Source of the DNA: an uncultured bacterium
Lineage (GTDB): Bacteria > Bacillota > Clostridia > Oscillospirales > Oscillospiraceae
Reading direction: 5' to 3'
Assembly (NCBI GenBank): GCA_947383145.1
Contig: CANDCH010000018.1
Location: 1 to 42,832 of the forward strand
DNA length: 42,832 nucleotides
This document shows, one piece after another, positions 6,454-15,001 of the stretch (its first letter is position 1; each line of letters starts with the position of its first letter). The translations under genes were made by a program, and so were the position numbers. A model generated the notes under the pieces. The model was not told the origin of the DNA, made no database searches, and saw only the letters and a list, made by a program, of their open reading frames with translations.

Positions 6454-8682
6454 TTATTCCGCATAGTAGTTGATGAGGCATCCGGCCAGGATAATGTCCC
6501 GCTCCTCCCTCGTCAAACCGGGCAGGGAGAGGGTCACGGACCGGGCGGAGGGACCGTCGGGCCCGCTCTGGATCAAGGTGGCGCCGATCTCCCCGCCGTC
6601 CCCCTCCAGAAGGGCGCGGATGCCGGGAATGTACAGGGAATCCCCCGGCTGGAGATTCCAGTCCTTCAAATCCTCCGCGACAAAGGGCAGCATCCCCCAG
6701 TTCACCACGTTGGAGCGGTAGCGCTTGGTGGCGTACTCCGCCGCCAGATTGGCGCAGCCCCCCAGCACCCGCTGGCAGGAGGCGGCCTGCTCCCGGGCGG
6801 AGCCGTCGCCGGGCTTGAGTGCCATGACGAAGGAGCCCAGCCCCGTGGACGCGGGGTCGGACTCGCCCAGGGCCTCCCGCACCTCGGGGGCGCCGGGATT
6901 GGTCCGGCGGAGCTTTTCCAGCGCCTGGACGGCCTTGGCCCGGGGGACGTACCCGGGGTCCTTCCGGCTCAGCGCGAACTCGGCCAGCCGCAGGGGGTTG
7001 GAACGGTAGGAGGAGGTCTCCCCGGAGGGGATGAGCTCGTCCGTGGTGGTCACCGGGTCGTAGATGGCGGCGCAGCAGGTGAGCCGCAGGTCGTCCGGCA
7101 GGGGAATCTGCTCCGGCCAGTCGGCGATGTTGGGGCCGAACACCAGCTCCGTGTCCGGCTGGGGATTGCCCACGCCGAAGTATACCCGGGACTTGTAGGC
7201 GGAATCGTCATAGCTCCACTGCTCGTCCGCCCGGTCGGCGGGCACGTCGGGAAGCTCGTCCGCCCCGGTGAGAACGCCCCCCATCCGGGCGGTGGCGGCG
7301 ATGGACCGGGCGTCCATGAGGGCCACATAGGAGATCTGCCCCTCCCCGGGCTTGGAGCCCTCCCGGTTGGGAAAGTTGCGGGTGGAGTGCCGGATGGAGA
7401 AGGCCCCGTTGGCGGGCACATCCCCGGCCCCGAAGCAGGGCCCGCAGAAGCAGGAGCGGATGGACGCCCCCGCCGCCATGAGCTGGGCGATGTATCCCTG
7501 CCTGGTCAGCTCCAGGCTGATGGGCATGGAGCCGGGGTAGCAGGACAGCCAGAACGCGCCGGAGCCGGTGGAGCAGCCCTTTAAAATCTCAGCGGCCCGC
7601 TTCAGGTTCTGGTAGGTGCCGCCGGAGCAGCCCGCGATCACCCCCTGGTCCACCATAAATTGGCCGTTGACGATTTTATGGACCAGGGAGGGGGCGTTTT
7701 TCACCCCCAGCCGCTCCGCCGCGTCCACGTCCGCCTGGTGGAGCAGGTCGGTCATGTTGGCCTTGAACTCCTTGATGGTATAGGCGTTGGAGGGGTGGAA
7801 GGGCAGGGCGATCATGGGCTCCACCTTGTCCAGCTCCACAGTGACCACGCCGTCGTAGTATGCGCCCTCCGCCGGAGACAGCTCCCGGAAGCTGTCCCCC
7901 CGGCCCAGCAGGGTCAGGGCGGCCTTGGTCTGCCCATCGGTCTGCCACACGGAGGACAGGCAGGTGGTCTCGGTGGTCATCACGTCGATGCCCGCCCGGT
8001 AGTCCATGGACAGGGAGGCCACGCCGGGGCCGAAAAACTCCAGGACGGCGTTTTTCACCGCGCCGCTCTTGAAGGTGGCGCCCACCAGGGCCAGGGCCAC
8101 GTCCTGGGGGCCCACGCCGGGCCGGGGCGCGCCGGTGAGGTAGACCGCCACAATCCGCGGATAGGCGATGTCGTAGGTTTTGCGCAGCAGCTGGCGGGCC
8201 AGCTCGGGGCCGCCCTCGCCAATGGCCATGCAGCCGTAAGCCCCGTACCGGGTGTGGGAGTCGGAGCCCAGGATCATGCCGCCGGGGGCGGCGTACCGCT
8301 CCCGCATATAGGAATGGATGACAGCCTGGTGGGCGGGGACAAACTCGCCGCCGTACTTTTTGGCGGCGGACAGGCCGAACACGTGGTCGTCCTCGTTGAT
8401 GGTCCCCCCCACGGCGCACAGGGAGTTATGGCAGTTGGTGAGCACATAGGGCAGAGGAAACGCTTTCATGCCGGAAGCCCGCGCGGTCTGGATGATGCCC
8501 ACATAGGTGATGTCGTGGGACGCCATGGCGTCGAAACGGATGGCCAGACGGCCCGGTTCGCGCGAGCTGTTGTGGGCCGCGAGGATGGCGCAGGCCATAG
8601 AGCCCTCCCTGCCCTCCCCTGCCTGGTCTGGGACAAAGCGGCCGCCCTGCCATCGGGCGGGAGTGTTTTGAATCGTAATCAT
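6454..8682 (-). CDS. ybhJ: Aconitase-family hydratase, YbhJ-like
   Basis: 742 residues, the length of E. coli YbhJ. Aconitase-superfamily features: GSDSHT at 139-144, and cysteines suited to a [4Fe-4S] cluster at Cys352 (AGCSGG) and in SCFCGPCFGAG (Cys411/413/416). The C-terminal swivel domain contains a YRSN segment. A (de)hydratase on a hydroxy- or unsaturated carboxylate is expected, but the substrate of YbhJ proteins is not established and the sequence does not give it. Single-gene unit: a sigma-70-like promoter with an overlapping inverted repeat upstream, GGGAGGA before the ATG, a strong terminator after. It lies next to the purine cluster, but with 383 bp and separate control between them. 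Confidence 0.8.
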   Translation of the reverse strand: MITIQNTPARWQGGRFVPDQAGEGREGSMACAILAAHNSSREPGRLAIRFDAMASHDITYVGIIQTARASGMKAFPLPYVLTNCHNSLCAVGGTINEDDHVFGLSAAKKYGGEFVPAHQAVIHSYMRERYAAPGGMILGSDSHTRYGAYGCMAIGEGGPELARQLLRKTYDIAYPRIVAVYLTGAPRPGVGPQDVALALVGATFKSGAVKNAVLEFFGPGVASLSMDYRAGIDVMTTETTCLSSVWQTDGQTKAALTLLGRGDSFRELSPAEGAYYDGVVTVELDKVEPMIALPFHPSNAYTIKEFKANMTDLLHQADVDAAERLGVKNAPSLVHKIVNGQFMVDQGVIAGCSGGTYQNLKRAAEILKGCSTGSGAFWLSCYPGSMPISLELTRQGYIAQLMAAGASIRSCFCGPCFGAGDVPANGAFSIRHSTRNFPNREGSKPGEGQISYVALMDARSIAATARMGGVLTGADELPDVPADRADEQWSYDDSAYKSRVYFGVGNPQPDTELVFGPNIADWPEQIPLPDDLRLTCCAAIYDPVTTTDELIPSGETSSYRSNPLRLAEFALSRKDPGYVPRAKAVQALEKLRRTNPGAPEVREALGESDPASTGLGSFVMALKPGDGSAREQAASCQRVLGGCANLAAEYATKRYRSNVVNWGMLPFVAEDLKDWNLQPGDSLYIPGIRALLEGDGGEIGATLIQSGPDGPSARSVTLSLPGLTREERDIILAGCLINYYAE

Positions 8683-8702
8683 ATTGAAATTCCTCCCGTG
8701 GA

Positions 8703-8729
8703 GCGATTTGCTTTAGTGTAGCAAATCGC
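8703..8729. promoter_or_regulatory. Probable operator, perfect 10-bp inverted repeat
   Basis: GCGATTTGCT, seven bases, AGCAAATCGC. It covers the -10 box (8715-8720) and part of the spacer of the hydratase promoter. A dimeric repressor bound here would block RNA polymerase. I found no second copy in the window, so the regulator is probably encoded elsewhere. Confidence 0.6.
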
Positions 8730-8743
8730 ATGAGAAAAAGCAA
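8715..8743 (-). promoter_or_regulatory. Promoter of the hydratase gene
   Basis: Minus strand: -35 TTGCTT (8738-8743), 17-base spacer, -10 TACACT (8715-8720). It sits 33 bases upstream of the ATG at 8682, behind the GGGAGGA ribosome site. Confidence 0.6.
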
Positions 8744-8799
8744 GGCGGCCGGTGGAATTTCCATCAGGCAAACTGCACAAGAAAATTGGGACGGACATG

Positions 8800-8968
8800 T
8801 TAAGGAAGAACTGATTAAATCGGCAAGAGCAGATTGCGAAGAAATTTTGCGCCAGAATGCGGCGCGATTTTGCAGGAATAATTGTGTTTATTTCAAGAAA
8901 TCGCAACAAAATTATGGCGCAAAATTTCCGCAAGATGCCGCAGACGCATTTAATCAGTGCTTCCTTAA
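8800..8968. repeat. MITE-like imperfect inverted repeat
   Basis: The outer arms 8800-8854 and 8915-8968 are imperfect reverse complements: both read TTAAGGAAG-ACTGATTAAAT at the outer end and AAATTTTGCGCCA at the inner end, with a diverged middle. The 60-base centre is A/T-richer than the surroundings. No transposase is encoded. An 8-bp direct repeat ACATGTTA occurs at 8795-8802 and 8995-9002, but does not sit cleanly at the element ends. The 383-bp gap between the hydratase and the MocA-like gene (8683-9065) otherwise holds only the hydratase promoter and operator. Confidence 0.65.
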
Positions 8969-9065
8969 GAATAAACGCAAAAAAGTATAACAATACATGT
9001 TATCTGTTCGTGCGAAAACCGGCGGAACAGTATTGCTCACGATAAGCGCGCTCAGCGTCATGGGG

Positions 9066-9623
9066 TTAGACGCTTGCCGCCTCATCCACATCCCACAGCT
9101 CCTCCGCCCCGCCCGTCTCCACCAGCCGCAGCCGGTCCTGGTGGAGGCGAATTACCCCGCCGCCGCCCCGGTCGCCGGCGAGGGCCAGCAGCTCCGGGAA
9201 CAGGTCCCGCGGAAACACCGCCGGGGACCCCCGCTCCCCTCGCCAGCCCAGGGAACAGACGGCGTCCGGGTGGGCGATAAAATCCGCCAGCAGCCGCTTC
9301 ACGCTCTCCCGGCGCAGCCAGGGCTGGTCGCACACACAGAACATCACGCCGTCCATATCCATCAGGGCGGACAGCCCCAGCCGGACAGAGGCGGACTGAC
9401 CCTGGGCCGCCTCTGGGTTAGGGACAGGCACATACCCCCGCTCCCCGGCCAGGGCCAGAATCTCCGGGTAACAGCTCACCACGCAGGCTTGCTCAAACAG
9501 CTCCGCCGGGACGGCCCCCAGGGCCCGCTCGATCATGGGCACGCCCTCCACCGGATGGAGCAGCTTGTTTCCCCCAAACCGCCGCCCTGCCCCGGAAGCC
9601 ATCAGCACCGCGCCGATTTTCAC
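9066..9623 (-). CDS. mocA: MocA-like molybdenum cofactor nucleotidyltransferase
   Basis: 185 residues of the NTP-transferase fold. The N-terminal nucleotide-binding loop is LMASGAGRRFGGNKLL (7-22), and CDQPWL is the metal-binding Asp motif. The family attaches CMP (or GMP) to molybdopterin for the molybdenum hydroxylases. E. coli keeps its homologue (ygfJ) in the same gene neighbourhood. It starts with GTG, overlapping the hydantoinase stop as GTGA and without a strong ribosome site, so translation is probably coupled. Last gene of the ygeX unit. It would mature the cofactor of the xanthine dehydrogenase at 19425-22016. Confidence 0.82.
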   Translation of the reverse strand: MKIGAVLMASGAGRRFGGNKLLHPVEGVPMIERALGAVPAELFEQACVVSCYPEILALAGERGYVPVPNPEAAQGQSASVRLGLSALMDMDGVMFCVCDQPWLRRESVKRLLADFIAHPDAVCSLGWRGERGSPAVFPRDLFPELLALAGDRGGGGVIRLHQDRLRLVETGGAEELWDVDEAASV

Positions 9624-11002
9624 CGCCAGAATTGGGCGGACCCCCGGCGGACAAAGCGTCCCCGGCGCTCCGCCGTCACCTGTCCGTCCTCCACGGCCGT
9701 CTCCCCGGACAGCAGGACCCGTTCCACCCGGCCCCTGGTCTCGAAGCCCTCGTAAGGGGTGTAGTCTACCGCCTGACGCTGGCCGGCGGCGGTAATGCGG
9801 CCCTTATATTCCGGGTCGAATATGACAAGATCGGCGTCGCTGCCCACCGCCAGCGCCCCCTTCCGGGGGTACATGCCGAACAGCCTGGCGGGCTGCTCGG
9901 ACAGCAGCTTCATAAATTGGTGGGCGGACATACGCCCGGACGCCACCCCCGCCGTGTACATGAGGACGGGCCGGTGCTCCACGCCGGGGATGCCGCTGGG
10001 GATTTTGGAGAAGTCCTCCCTGCCCAGCTCCTTCACGCCCCGGAAGTGGAAGGAGCAGTGGTCGGTGCCGATGGTGTCGATGATCCCGGCCTCCAGCCCC
10101 GCCCACAGGGCCTCCACATCCTCCCGCCCACGCAAGGGCGGCGAAAGGACAAATTTCGCGCCCTCAAAGCCGGGGAGACGGTACATGCCCTCGTCCAGCA
10201 GCAGGTACTGCGGGCAGGTCTCCGCGTATACCTTCTGGCCCCGCTCCCGGGCGGCCCGCACCAGCTCCAGCCCCCGTTTGGTGGACAGGTGGACAATGTT
10301 CACCGGATATCCCGCCAGCTCACCGACGGTCAGCCAGCGGTCCACAGCCTCCGCCTCCACAGCCGCCGGACGGGACAGGGGATGGGCGGCGGGCCCCAGA
10401 TTTCCCGCGGCCCTCTGGGCGGCGACGCCCGCCGCCACCAGATCGCCGTTCTCGCAGTGACAGCCCACGATGCCGCCCCGCTCCCCCACGGCCCGGACCA
10501 CCTCCAGCGCCGTGCCGTCGGACACCCGCAGGTTGTCGTAGGCGAAGTACACCTTGTAGGAGGTCACCCCCGCACGCTCCATGTCCGCCAGCTCCGCCCG
10601 AATGGCCGGATTCCAGTCCTTGATGGTCATGTGGAAGCCATAATGACAGGAGGCAATCCCGTCCGCACGACTGTGCCATGCGTCCAGAGCAGAGGCCAGG
10701 GAGGCCCCCCGCTCCGGCTCGGCAAAGTCCAGCACGGTGGTGGCGCCCCCGGCCAGCGCCGCCAGGGTGCCGGAGGCCCAATCGTCCGCCGTCTCGTTGG
10801 GCCTTCCCTTGTTCATCTCGAAGTGGGTGTGGGTGTCGATAAAGCCGGGGAACACCAGCTTTCCCGACGCGTCCAGCACCCGGCTGTCCCCCACAGAAAG
10901 GCCTGGGCCGATCTGGGCGATTTTCTCCCCCTCCACCCGCAGATCGGCCCTGATGGGACCGTCCGGGCAGATGAGAACGCCGTTTTGGATCAGGATGGAC
11001 AT
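9620..11002 (-). CDS. hyuA: Dihydropyrimidinase/hydantoinase-family amidohydrolase (HyuA/YgeZ-like)
   Basis: 460 residues. The complete binuclear zinc site is visible: His58 and His60 (DTHTH), carboxylatable Lys150 (TSYKVYF), His182 (CHC), His238 (IVHLS) and Asp314 (GTDH). Enzymes of this fold open cyclic imides and amides such as dihydrouracil, hydantoin or allantoin. In this cluster the target is expected to be a reduced or partly opened purine ring product. GGAGGAGG lies before the ATG. Upstream is carbamate kinase, across a 99-bp hairpin spacer; downstream it overlaps the MocA-like gene. E. coli has hyuA at the equivalent place. Confidence 0.9.
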   Translation of the reverse strand: MSILIQNGVLICPDGPIRADLRVEGEKIAQIGPGLSVGDSRVLDASGKLVFPGFIDTHTHFEMNKGRPNETADDWASGTLAALAGGATTVLDFAEPERGASLASALDAWHSRADGIASCHYGFHMTIKDWNPAIRAELADMERAGVTSYKVYFAYDNLRVSDGTALEVVRAVGERGGIVGCHCENGDLVAAGVAAQRAAGNLGPAAHPLSRPAAVEAEAVDRWLTVGELAGYPVNIVHLSTKRGLELVRAARERGQKVYAETCPQYLLLDEGMYRLPGFEGAKFVLSPPLRGREDVEALWAGLEAGIIDTIGTDHCSFHFRGVKELGREDFSKIPSGIPGVEHRPVLMYTAGVASGRMSAHQFMKLLSEQPARLFGMYPRKGALAVGSDADLVIFDPEYKGRITAAGQRQAVDYTPYEGFETRGRVERVLLSGETAVEDGQVTAERRGRFVRRGSAQFWR

Positions 11003-11041
11003 GATATTTCCTCCTCCCTGGGGACGCTGGAGCTTTGCCCC

Positions 11042-11097
11042 AAAGTTCTTTTTGATTCTTTTTCTTTCAAGAAAAAGAACGTCCGGCCGGCGAGGCC
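11042..11097. repeat. 56-bp hairpin repeat, copy 1
   Basis: It differs from 25279-25334 at only three of 56 positions. Its core is an 11-bp perfect stem (TTCTTTTTCTT, TC, AAGAAAAAGAA; 11056-11079), followed by CCGGCCGGCGAGGCC. It begins 4 bases after the carbamate kinase stop codon. On the minus strand it could act as a partial terminator or a processing site inside the operon. Confidence 0.75.
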
Positions 11098-11101
11098 AAC
11101 C

Positions 11102-12043
11102 CTACATACGGATAACTGTTCCCGTCTTCCCCGCCACGCCGTCCCGGGCCTTCTCCAGCAGGGTGATGAGGGCGGAGCGCCCCGGGGCGGACCGGGCGAA
11201 CTCCACCGCCGCCTGCACCTTGGGCAGCATGGAGCCGGGGGCGAAGTGGCCCTGGGCCATATACCCCTCCGCCTCCTCCGGGGTGAGGGTGTCCAGCCAT
11301 TTCTGGTTGGGCTTGCCGAAGTTGACGGCAGCCTTCTCCACGGCGGTGAGGATGATGAGGGTGTCGGCGTTGAGCTGTTGGGCCAGCACGCAGGATGCGA
11401 AGTCCTTGTCAATGACCGCCGCCGCGCCCTTCAGGTGGTGCCCCTCGGTTCGGAACACGGGGATGCCGCCGCCCCCGCAGGCCACGACGACAAGCCCGGC
11501 CTCCACCATGTCCCGGATGGACTGGATCTCCACGATGGCCTGGGGCCGGGGAGAGGCCACCACCCGCCGCCAGCCCCGCCCGGCGTCCTCGATCACCTGA
11601 TAGTCCCGCTCGGCCACCAGCTTGTCCGCTTCTTCTCGGGTCATGAAGGCCCCGATGGGCTTGGTGGGGTGGGCGAAAGCCGGGTCGGCGGGGTCCACCT
11701 CCACCTGGGTGAGCACCGTGGCCACCCCCTTCCGGATGCCCCGGTCCAGCAGCTCCTCCCGCAGGGCGTTTTGCAGATCGTAGCCGATGTAGCCCTGGCT
11801 CATGGCCACGCACACCGACAGGGGGCAGGGGATGTATTTCTCCGGCTCGGACCGGGTGAGCTCCGCCATGGCCTTCTGGATCATGCCCACCTGGGGGCCG
11901 TTGCCGTGGGAGAGGATGACCTGGTGGCCGTCCTCGATGAGGTCGGCGATGGCCTTGGCCGTCTGTTTGACGGCAACCATCTGCTCGGGGAGATTGCTGC
12001 CCAGGGCGTTGCCGCCCAGGGCGATGACGATGCGCTTTCCCAT
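11102..12043 (-). CDS. arcC: Carbamate kinase
   Basis: 313 residues. The amino-acid kinase fold is clear: IVIALGGNALG at the N-terminus, LSHGNGPQVG, ACGGGGIPV and KGAAAVIDKD (catalytic Lys/Asp region). The reaction is carbamoyl phosphate + ADP to carbamate + ATP. It is the ATP-yielding step that gives carbamoyltransferase pathways their energy. E. coli YqeA holds the same place in its cluster. The ATG at 12043 has GGAGGT upstream and gives the canonical start MGKRIVIALGG; an in-frame TTG at 12058 would overlap that ribosome site. It lies between ygeW and the hydantoinase. Confidence 0.93.
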   Translation of the reverse strand: MGKRIVIALGGNALGSNLPEQMVAVKQTAKAIADLIEDGHQVILSHGNGPQVGMIQKAMAELTRSEPEKYIPCPLSVCVAMSQGYIGYDLQNALREELLDRGIRKGVATVLTQVEVDPADPAFAHPTKPIGAFMTREEADKLVAERDYQVIEDAGRGWRRVVASPRPQAIVEIQSIRDMVEAGLVVVACGGGGIPVFRTEGHHLKGAAAVIDKDFASCVLAQQLNADTLIILTAVEKAAVNFGKPNQKWLDTLTPEEAEGYMAQGHFAPGSMLPKVQAAVEFARSAPGRSALITLLEKARDGVAGKTGTVIRM

Positions 12044-12233
12044 TGATAATACCTCCAACCAGTCGAAAATACAAGACAGGCCCGCCCTTTCCGGACGGGC
12101 CTGTGTTTGTGTTACTTTTTCTTGAAAGAAAAAGTAACCAAAAAGAACTTTTAATTCGCTACCAACTGTTCTGGTATATAAAAGTTGATGCCCGGTAACA
12201 TGAGTTTTCTTTTATTGGAAAAGAAACTTTTTC
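12044..12233. repeat. Hairpin-rich spacer between ygeW and carbamate kinase
   Basis: Two clear stems. ACAGGCCCG/CGGGCCTGT (12076-12084 with 12096-12104) is one. The other is a perfect 13-bp stem, GTTACTTTTTCTT, GA, AAGAAAAAGTAAC (12111-12138), related to the hairpins at 11056, 25292 and 42117. A weaker A/T-rich stem lies at about 12201-12226. They may trim or attenuate the long transcript after ygeW. Confidence 0.6.
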
Positions 12234-13433
12234 TTATTTTTGAAACCAACGGGCAGCATTGCGCTCTTCCAAAGCCTTCAGCGTGGCCTGGGGGTCCTTC
12301 ACCTTGGCCAGGAAAATCATGGCGGCGATGATGTAGGGCTTGAAGCTGGCCTCCTTGTACAGCGGGGTGCGGTAGCGGTCGAACACGCTGGCCTCCACCT
12401 CGCCGTCCACGCAGGACACGCCGTTGATGTCGGCGGGCAGGCAGTGCAGGTACAGGGCCTTGCCGTCCCGGGTGGCCTTCATCAGCTCCTCGGTGCAGCA
12501 CCAGTCCTTGTGCTGGGCGTTCTGGGCCAGCAGCTCCTTCTCCAGGGCCTTGATGCCGTCGGAATCGCCCTTGGCGTACAGGCCGGTGCGCTTCTCCATG
12601 GCGGCGAAGGGGGCCCAGCTCTTGGGGTAGACGATGTCCGCATCCTTAAACGCCTCGGCCATGGAGTGGGTCTTGGTGAAGGTGCCGCCGGTGGCCGCGG
12701 CGTTCTTCCTGGCCACCTCCTCCACCTCGGGCATAACCTCGTAGCCCTCGGGGTGGGCCAGCACCACGTCCATGCCGAACCGGGTCATCAGGCCGATGAC
12801 GCCCTGGGGCACGCTGAGGGGCTTGCCGTAGCTGGGGGAGTAGGCCCAGGTCATGGCGACTTTTTTGCCCTTGAGATTCTCCACGCCGCCGAACTCGTGG
12901 ATGATGTGGAGCATATCCGCCATGCACTGGGTGGGGTGGTCGATGTCGCACTGGAGGTTGACCAGGGTGGGCTTCTGCTCCAGCACGCCGTCCTTGTGGC
13001 CCTGGGTGACGGCCTCCACCACCTCCTTCTGGTAGGTGTGGCCCTTGCCGATGTACATATCGTCCCGGATGCCGATGACATCCGCCATGAAGGAGATCAT
13101 GTTGGCGGTCTCCCGGACGGTTTCGCCGTGGGCGATCTGGCTCTTGCCCTCGTCCAAGTCCTGGACCTCCAGCCCCAGCAGGTTGCAGGCGGAGGCGAAG
13201 GAGAACCGGGTGCGGGTGGAGTTGTCCCGGAACAGGGAGATGCCCAAACCGCTTTCAAAGATCTTGGTGGAGATGTTGTGCTCCCGCATGTAGCGCAGGG
13301 CGTCGGCTACGGTGAACACGGCCTCCAGCTCGTCGGCGGTCTTGTCCCAGGTGAGGAAGAAGTCGCCCTCGTACATCTCCTTGAAATTCAGGGCGTTCAG
13401 CTTATCGATATATTTTTGCAGGGTGGCGTCCAT
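12234..13433 (-). CDS. ygeW: Knotted carbamoyltransferase YgeW
   Basis: 399 residues. Carbamoyl-phosphate site STRTR at 72-76, HPTQ at 166-169 and HCLP at 330-333, the three motifs of the aspartate/ornithine carbamoyltransferase family. The length and the long central part fit the YgeW family rather than ArgF or PyrB. The physiological acceptor of YgeW is not settled. Next to carbamate kinase it would run in the catabolic direction, releasing carbamoyl phosphate from a carbamoylated ring-opening product. AAGGAG lies before the ATG. It lies between ygeY and arcC. Confidence 0.93.
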   Translation of the reverse strand: MDATLQKYIDKLNALNFKEMYEGDFFLTWDKTADELEAVFTVADALRYMREHNISTKIFESGLGISLFRDNSTRTRFSFASACNLLGLEVQDLDEGKSQIAHGETVRETANMISFMADVIGIRDDMYIGKGHTYQKEVVEAVTQGHKDGVLEQKPTLVNLQCDIDHPTQCMADMLHIIHEFGGVENLKGKKVAMTWAYSPSYGKPLSVPQGVIGLMTRFGMDVVLAHPEGYEVMPEVEEVARKNAAATGGTFTKTHSMAEAFKDADIVYPKSWAPFAAMEKRTGLYAKGDSDGIKALEKELLAQNAQHKDWCCTEELMKATRDGKALYLHCLPADINGVSCVDGEVEASVFDRYRTPLYKEASFKPYIIAAMIFLAKVKDPQATLKALEERNAARWFQK

Positions 13434-13461
13434 GATTTTATTCTCCTTTTCAAATTTTGTG

Positions 13462-13535
13462 TGTAGGGCGGGACGACTCGGCCCGCCGCATATTCATTTT
13501 TTTGAGACGGCGCGCCGGGGTCGTCGCGCCCTACA
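13462..13535. repeat. TGTAGGG-bounded inverted repeat
   Basis: Ends TGTAGGGCG...GACGAC and their near-complement GTCGTCGCGCCCTACA, arms of about 27 bases around an A/T-rich centre. It starts 5 bases past the ygeY stop. A shorter element with the same ends is at 22034-22062. Probably a REP/MITE-type repeat common in GC-rich clostridial spacers. Confidence 0.6.
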
Positions 13536-13540
13536 GGCAA

Positions 13541-14953
13541 TCATTTAATGTCGTTATCGGTTTTGCCCGCCCGGAACTGGGACACGTCGGCGGTCTTGTT
13601 CTCCTCCCTGTAGAGGCCGGGGACGGCGGCGTACAGCGCGGCGCAGCGCACCAGGTCGTCCTTCCAGGTGATCTCGTTGGGGGCGTGGGCCTGGCTCTCC
13701 GCGCCGGGGCCGAAGCCCACGCAGGGGATGCCGTACCGGCCCTGGATGGACACGCAGTTGGTGGAGAAGGTCCACTTGTCCGTCAGGGGGCGGCCGGTGC
13801 GCAGGTGCATGGCGTCCTTGGCCTGGTCCGCGTCGGCGTGGCCGATGCGCTCCTGGCCCCAAAGGGCGTGGTGGGCGTCCACCAGGGCCTGGACATGGGC
13901 CGCGCCGGCCTTGTTGATCCAGGTGGGGAAGAAGCACTCCGTCTCATAGACGGTTCCCGTCCAGGCGGGACGGTCGTACATGTACATGGAGACCTTCACG
14001 TCGTCCCCGTATTTCTTCACGCTGGGCAGCTGGCGGATTTCCTCCAGGCAGGAGTCCCAGGTCTCCCCGGCGGTCATGCGCCGGTCGATGGAAATGGAGC
14101 AGCTGTCCGCCACGGCGCAGCGGCTGGGGGAGGTGTAGAAAATCTGGCTGGTGGTGCAGGTGCCCCGGCCCAGGAACTGGGCGTCCTCATAATGCTCGGG
14201 GTTGAACGCGGGATTCAGCATCTTCACCAGGCCCTTGACGGCGTTGGAGGGGCCGTCGCCGTTTTCGTTCAGGGCCCGGACGTCCTGGAGGATGTCGGCC
14301 ATCTTGTAGATGGCGTTGTCGCCCCGGTGGGGGGCGGAGCCGTGGCAGGAAACGCCCTTCACGTCCACCCGGATTTCCATGCGGCCCCGGTGGCCCCGGT
14401 AGATGCCGCCGTCGGTGGGCTCGGTGGAGATGACAAACTCCACCTGCTCCTTGCGGATTCCGTTGGCGGGGAAGAACTTGTTGACGATGTACTGCCAGCA
14501 CATGCCGTCGCAGTCCTCCTCCTGGACGGAGCCCACCACCATGATCCGGTAGCCCTCGGGGATGAGCCCCAGGTCCTTCATGATCTTGGCCCCATACACG
14601 GCGGAGGCCATGCCGCCCTCCTGGTCGGAACCGCCCCGGCCATAGATGACGGCGTCGTCCTCCCAGCCCTCGTAGGGGTCGGCGGTCCAGTTGTCCCGGT
14701 TGCCGATGCCCACGGTGTCGATGTGGGAGTCGATGGCGATGATCTTGTCGCCCCGGCCCATCCAGCCGATGATATTGCCCAGGCCGTCCACCTCGACCTT
14801 GTCGAAGTTCAGCTTCTCCATCTCCGCCTTGATGCAGGCGACGACCTCTTTTTCCTCGCAGCTCTCGCTGGGGTGGGAGATCATGGCGCGCAGGAACGCG
14901 CTCATATCCTTGCGGTAACCTTCGGCAGCTGCTAAGATTTTTTCCTTGTCCAT
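13541..14953 (-). CDS. ygeY: M20-family metallohydrolase YgeY
   Basis: 470 residues. M20 peptidase/deacylase metal site: His77 and Asp79 (DSHIDT), Asp110 (GGSDQEGG), catalytic pair Glu145/Glu146 (VQEED), and a dimerisation lid domain with [12 protein letters not shown]. Enzymes of this family cut amide or carbamoyl bonds of small metabolites. In this cluster YgeY probably makes or processes the diaminopropionate precursor used by YgeX (inference). The ATG at 14953 has GGAGGG nine bases upstream. The open frame runs on to 14995, but earlier starts overlap that ribosome site. 48 bases separate it from ygeX. Confidence 0.9.
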   Translation of the reverse strand: MDKEKILAAAEGYRKDMSAFLRAMISHPSESCEEKEVVACIKAEMEKLNFDKVEVDGLGNIIGWMGRGDKIIAIDSHIDTVGIGNRDNWTADPYEGWEDDAVIYGRGGSDQEGGMASAVYGAKIMKDLGLIPEGYRIMVVGSVQEEDCDGMCWQYIVNKFFPANGIRKEQVEFVISTEPTDGGIYRGHRGRMEIRVDVKGVSCHGSAPHRGDNAIYKMADILQDVRALNENGDGPSNAVKGLVKMLNPAFNPEHYEDAQFLGRGTCTTSQIFYTSPSRCAVADSCSISIDRRMTAGETWDSCLEEIRQLPSVKKYGDDVKVSMYMYDRPAWTGTVYETECFFPTWINKAGAAHVQALVDAHHALWGQERIGHADADQAKDAMHLRTGRPLTDKWTFSTNCVSIQGRYGIPCVGFGPGAESQAHAPNEITWKDDLVRCAALYAAVPGLYREENKTADVSQFRAGKTDNDIK

Positions 14954-15001
14954 GAGAAAACCCTCCATATTGATTGATATGTATTTTTGGCTCAATGCCG
15001 G

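Noticed and set aside
8730-8990. Plus-strand 86-codon frame across the MITE-like repeat
   Set aside because: It has no ribosome site and reads through an inverted repeat; the protein looks random.
9632-12046. Plus-strand open frame of about 800 codons across hydantoinase and carbamate kinase
   Set aside because: It spans two well-supported minus-strand genes and their hairpin spacer, and its composition is typical of antisense reading of high-GC genes.
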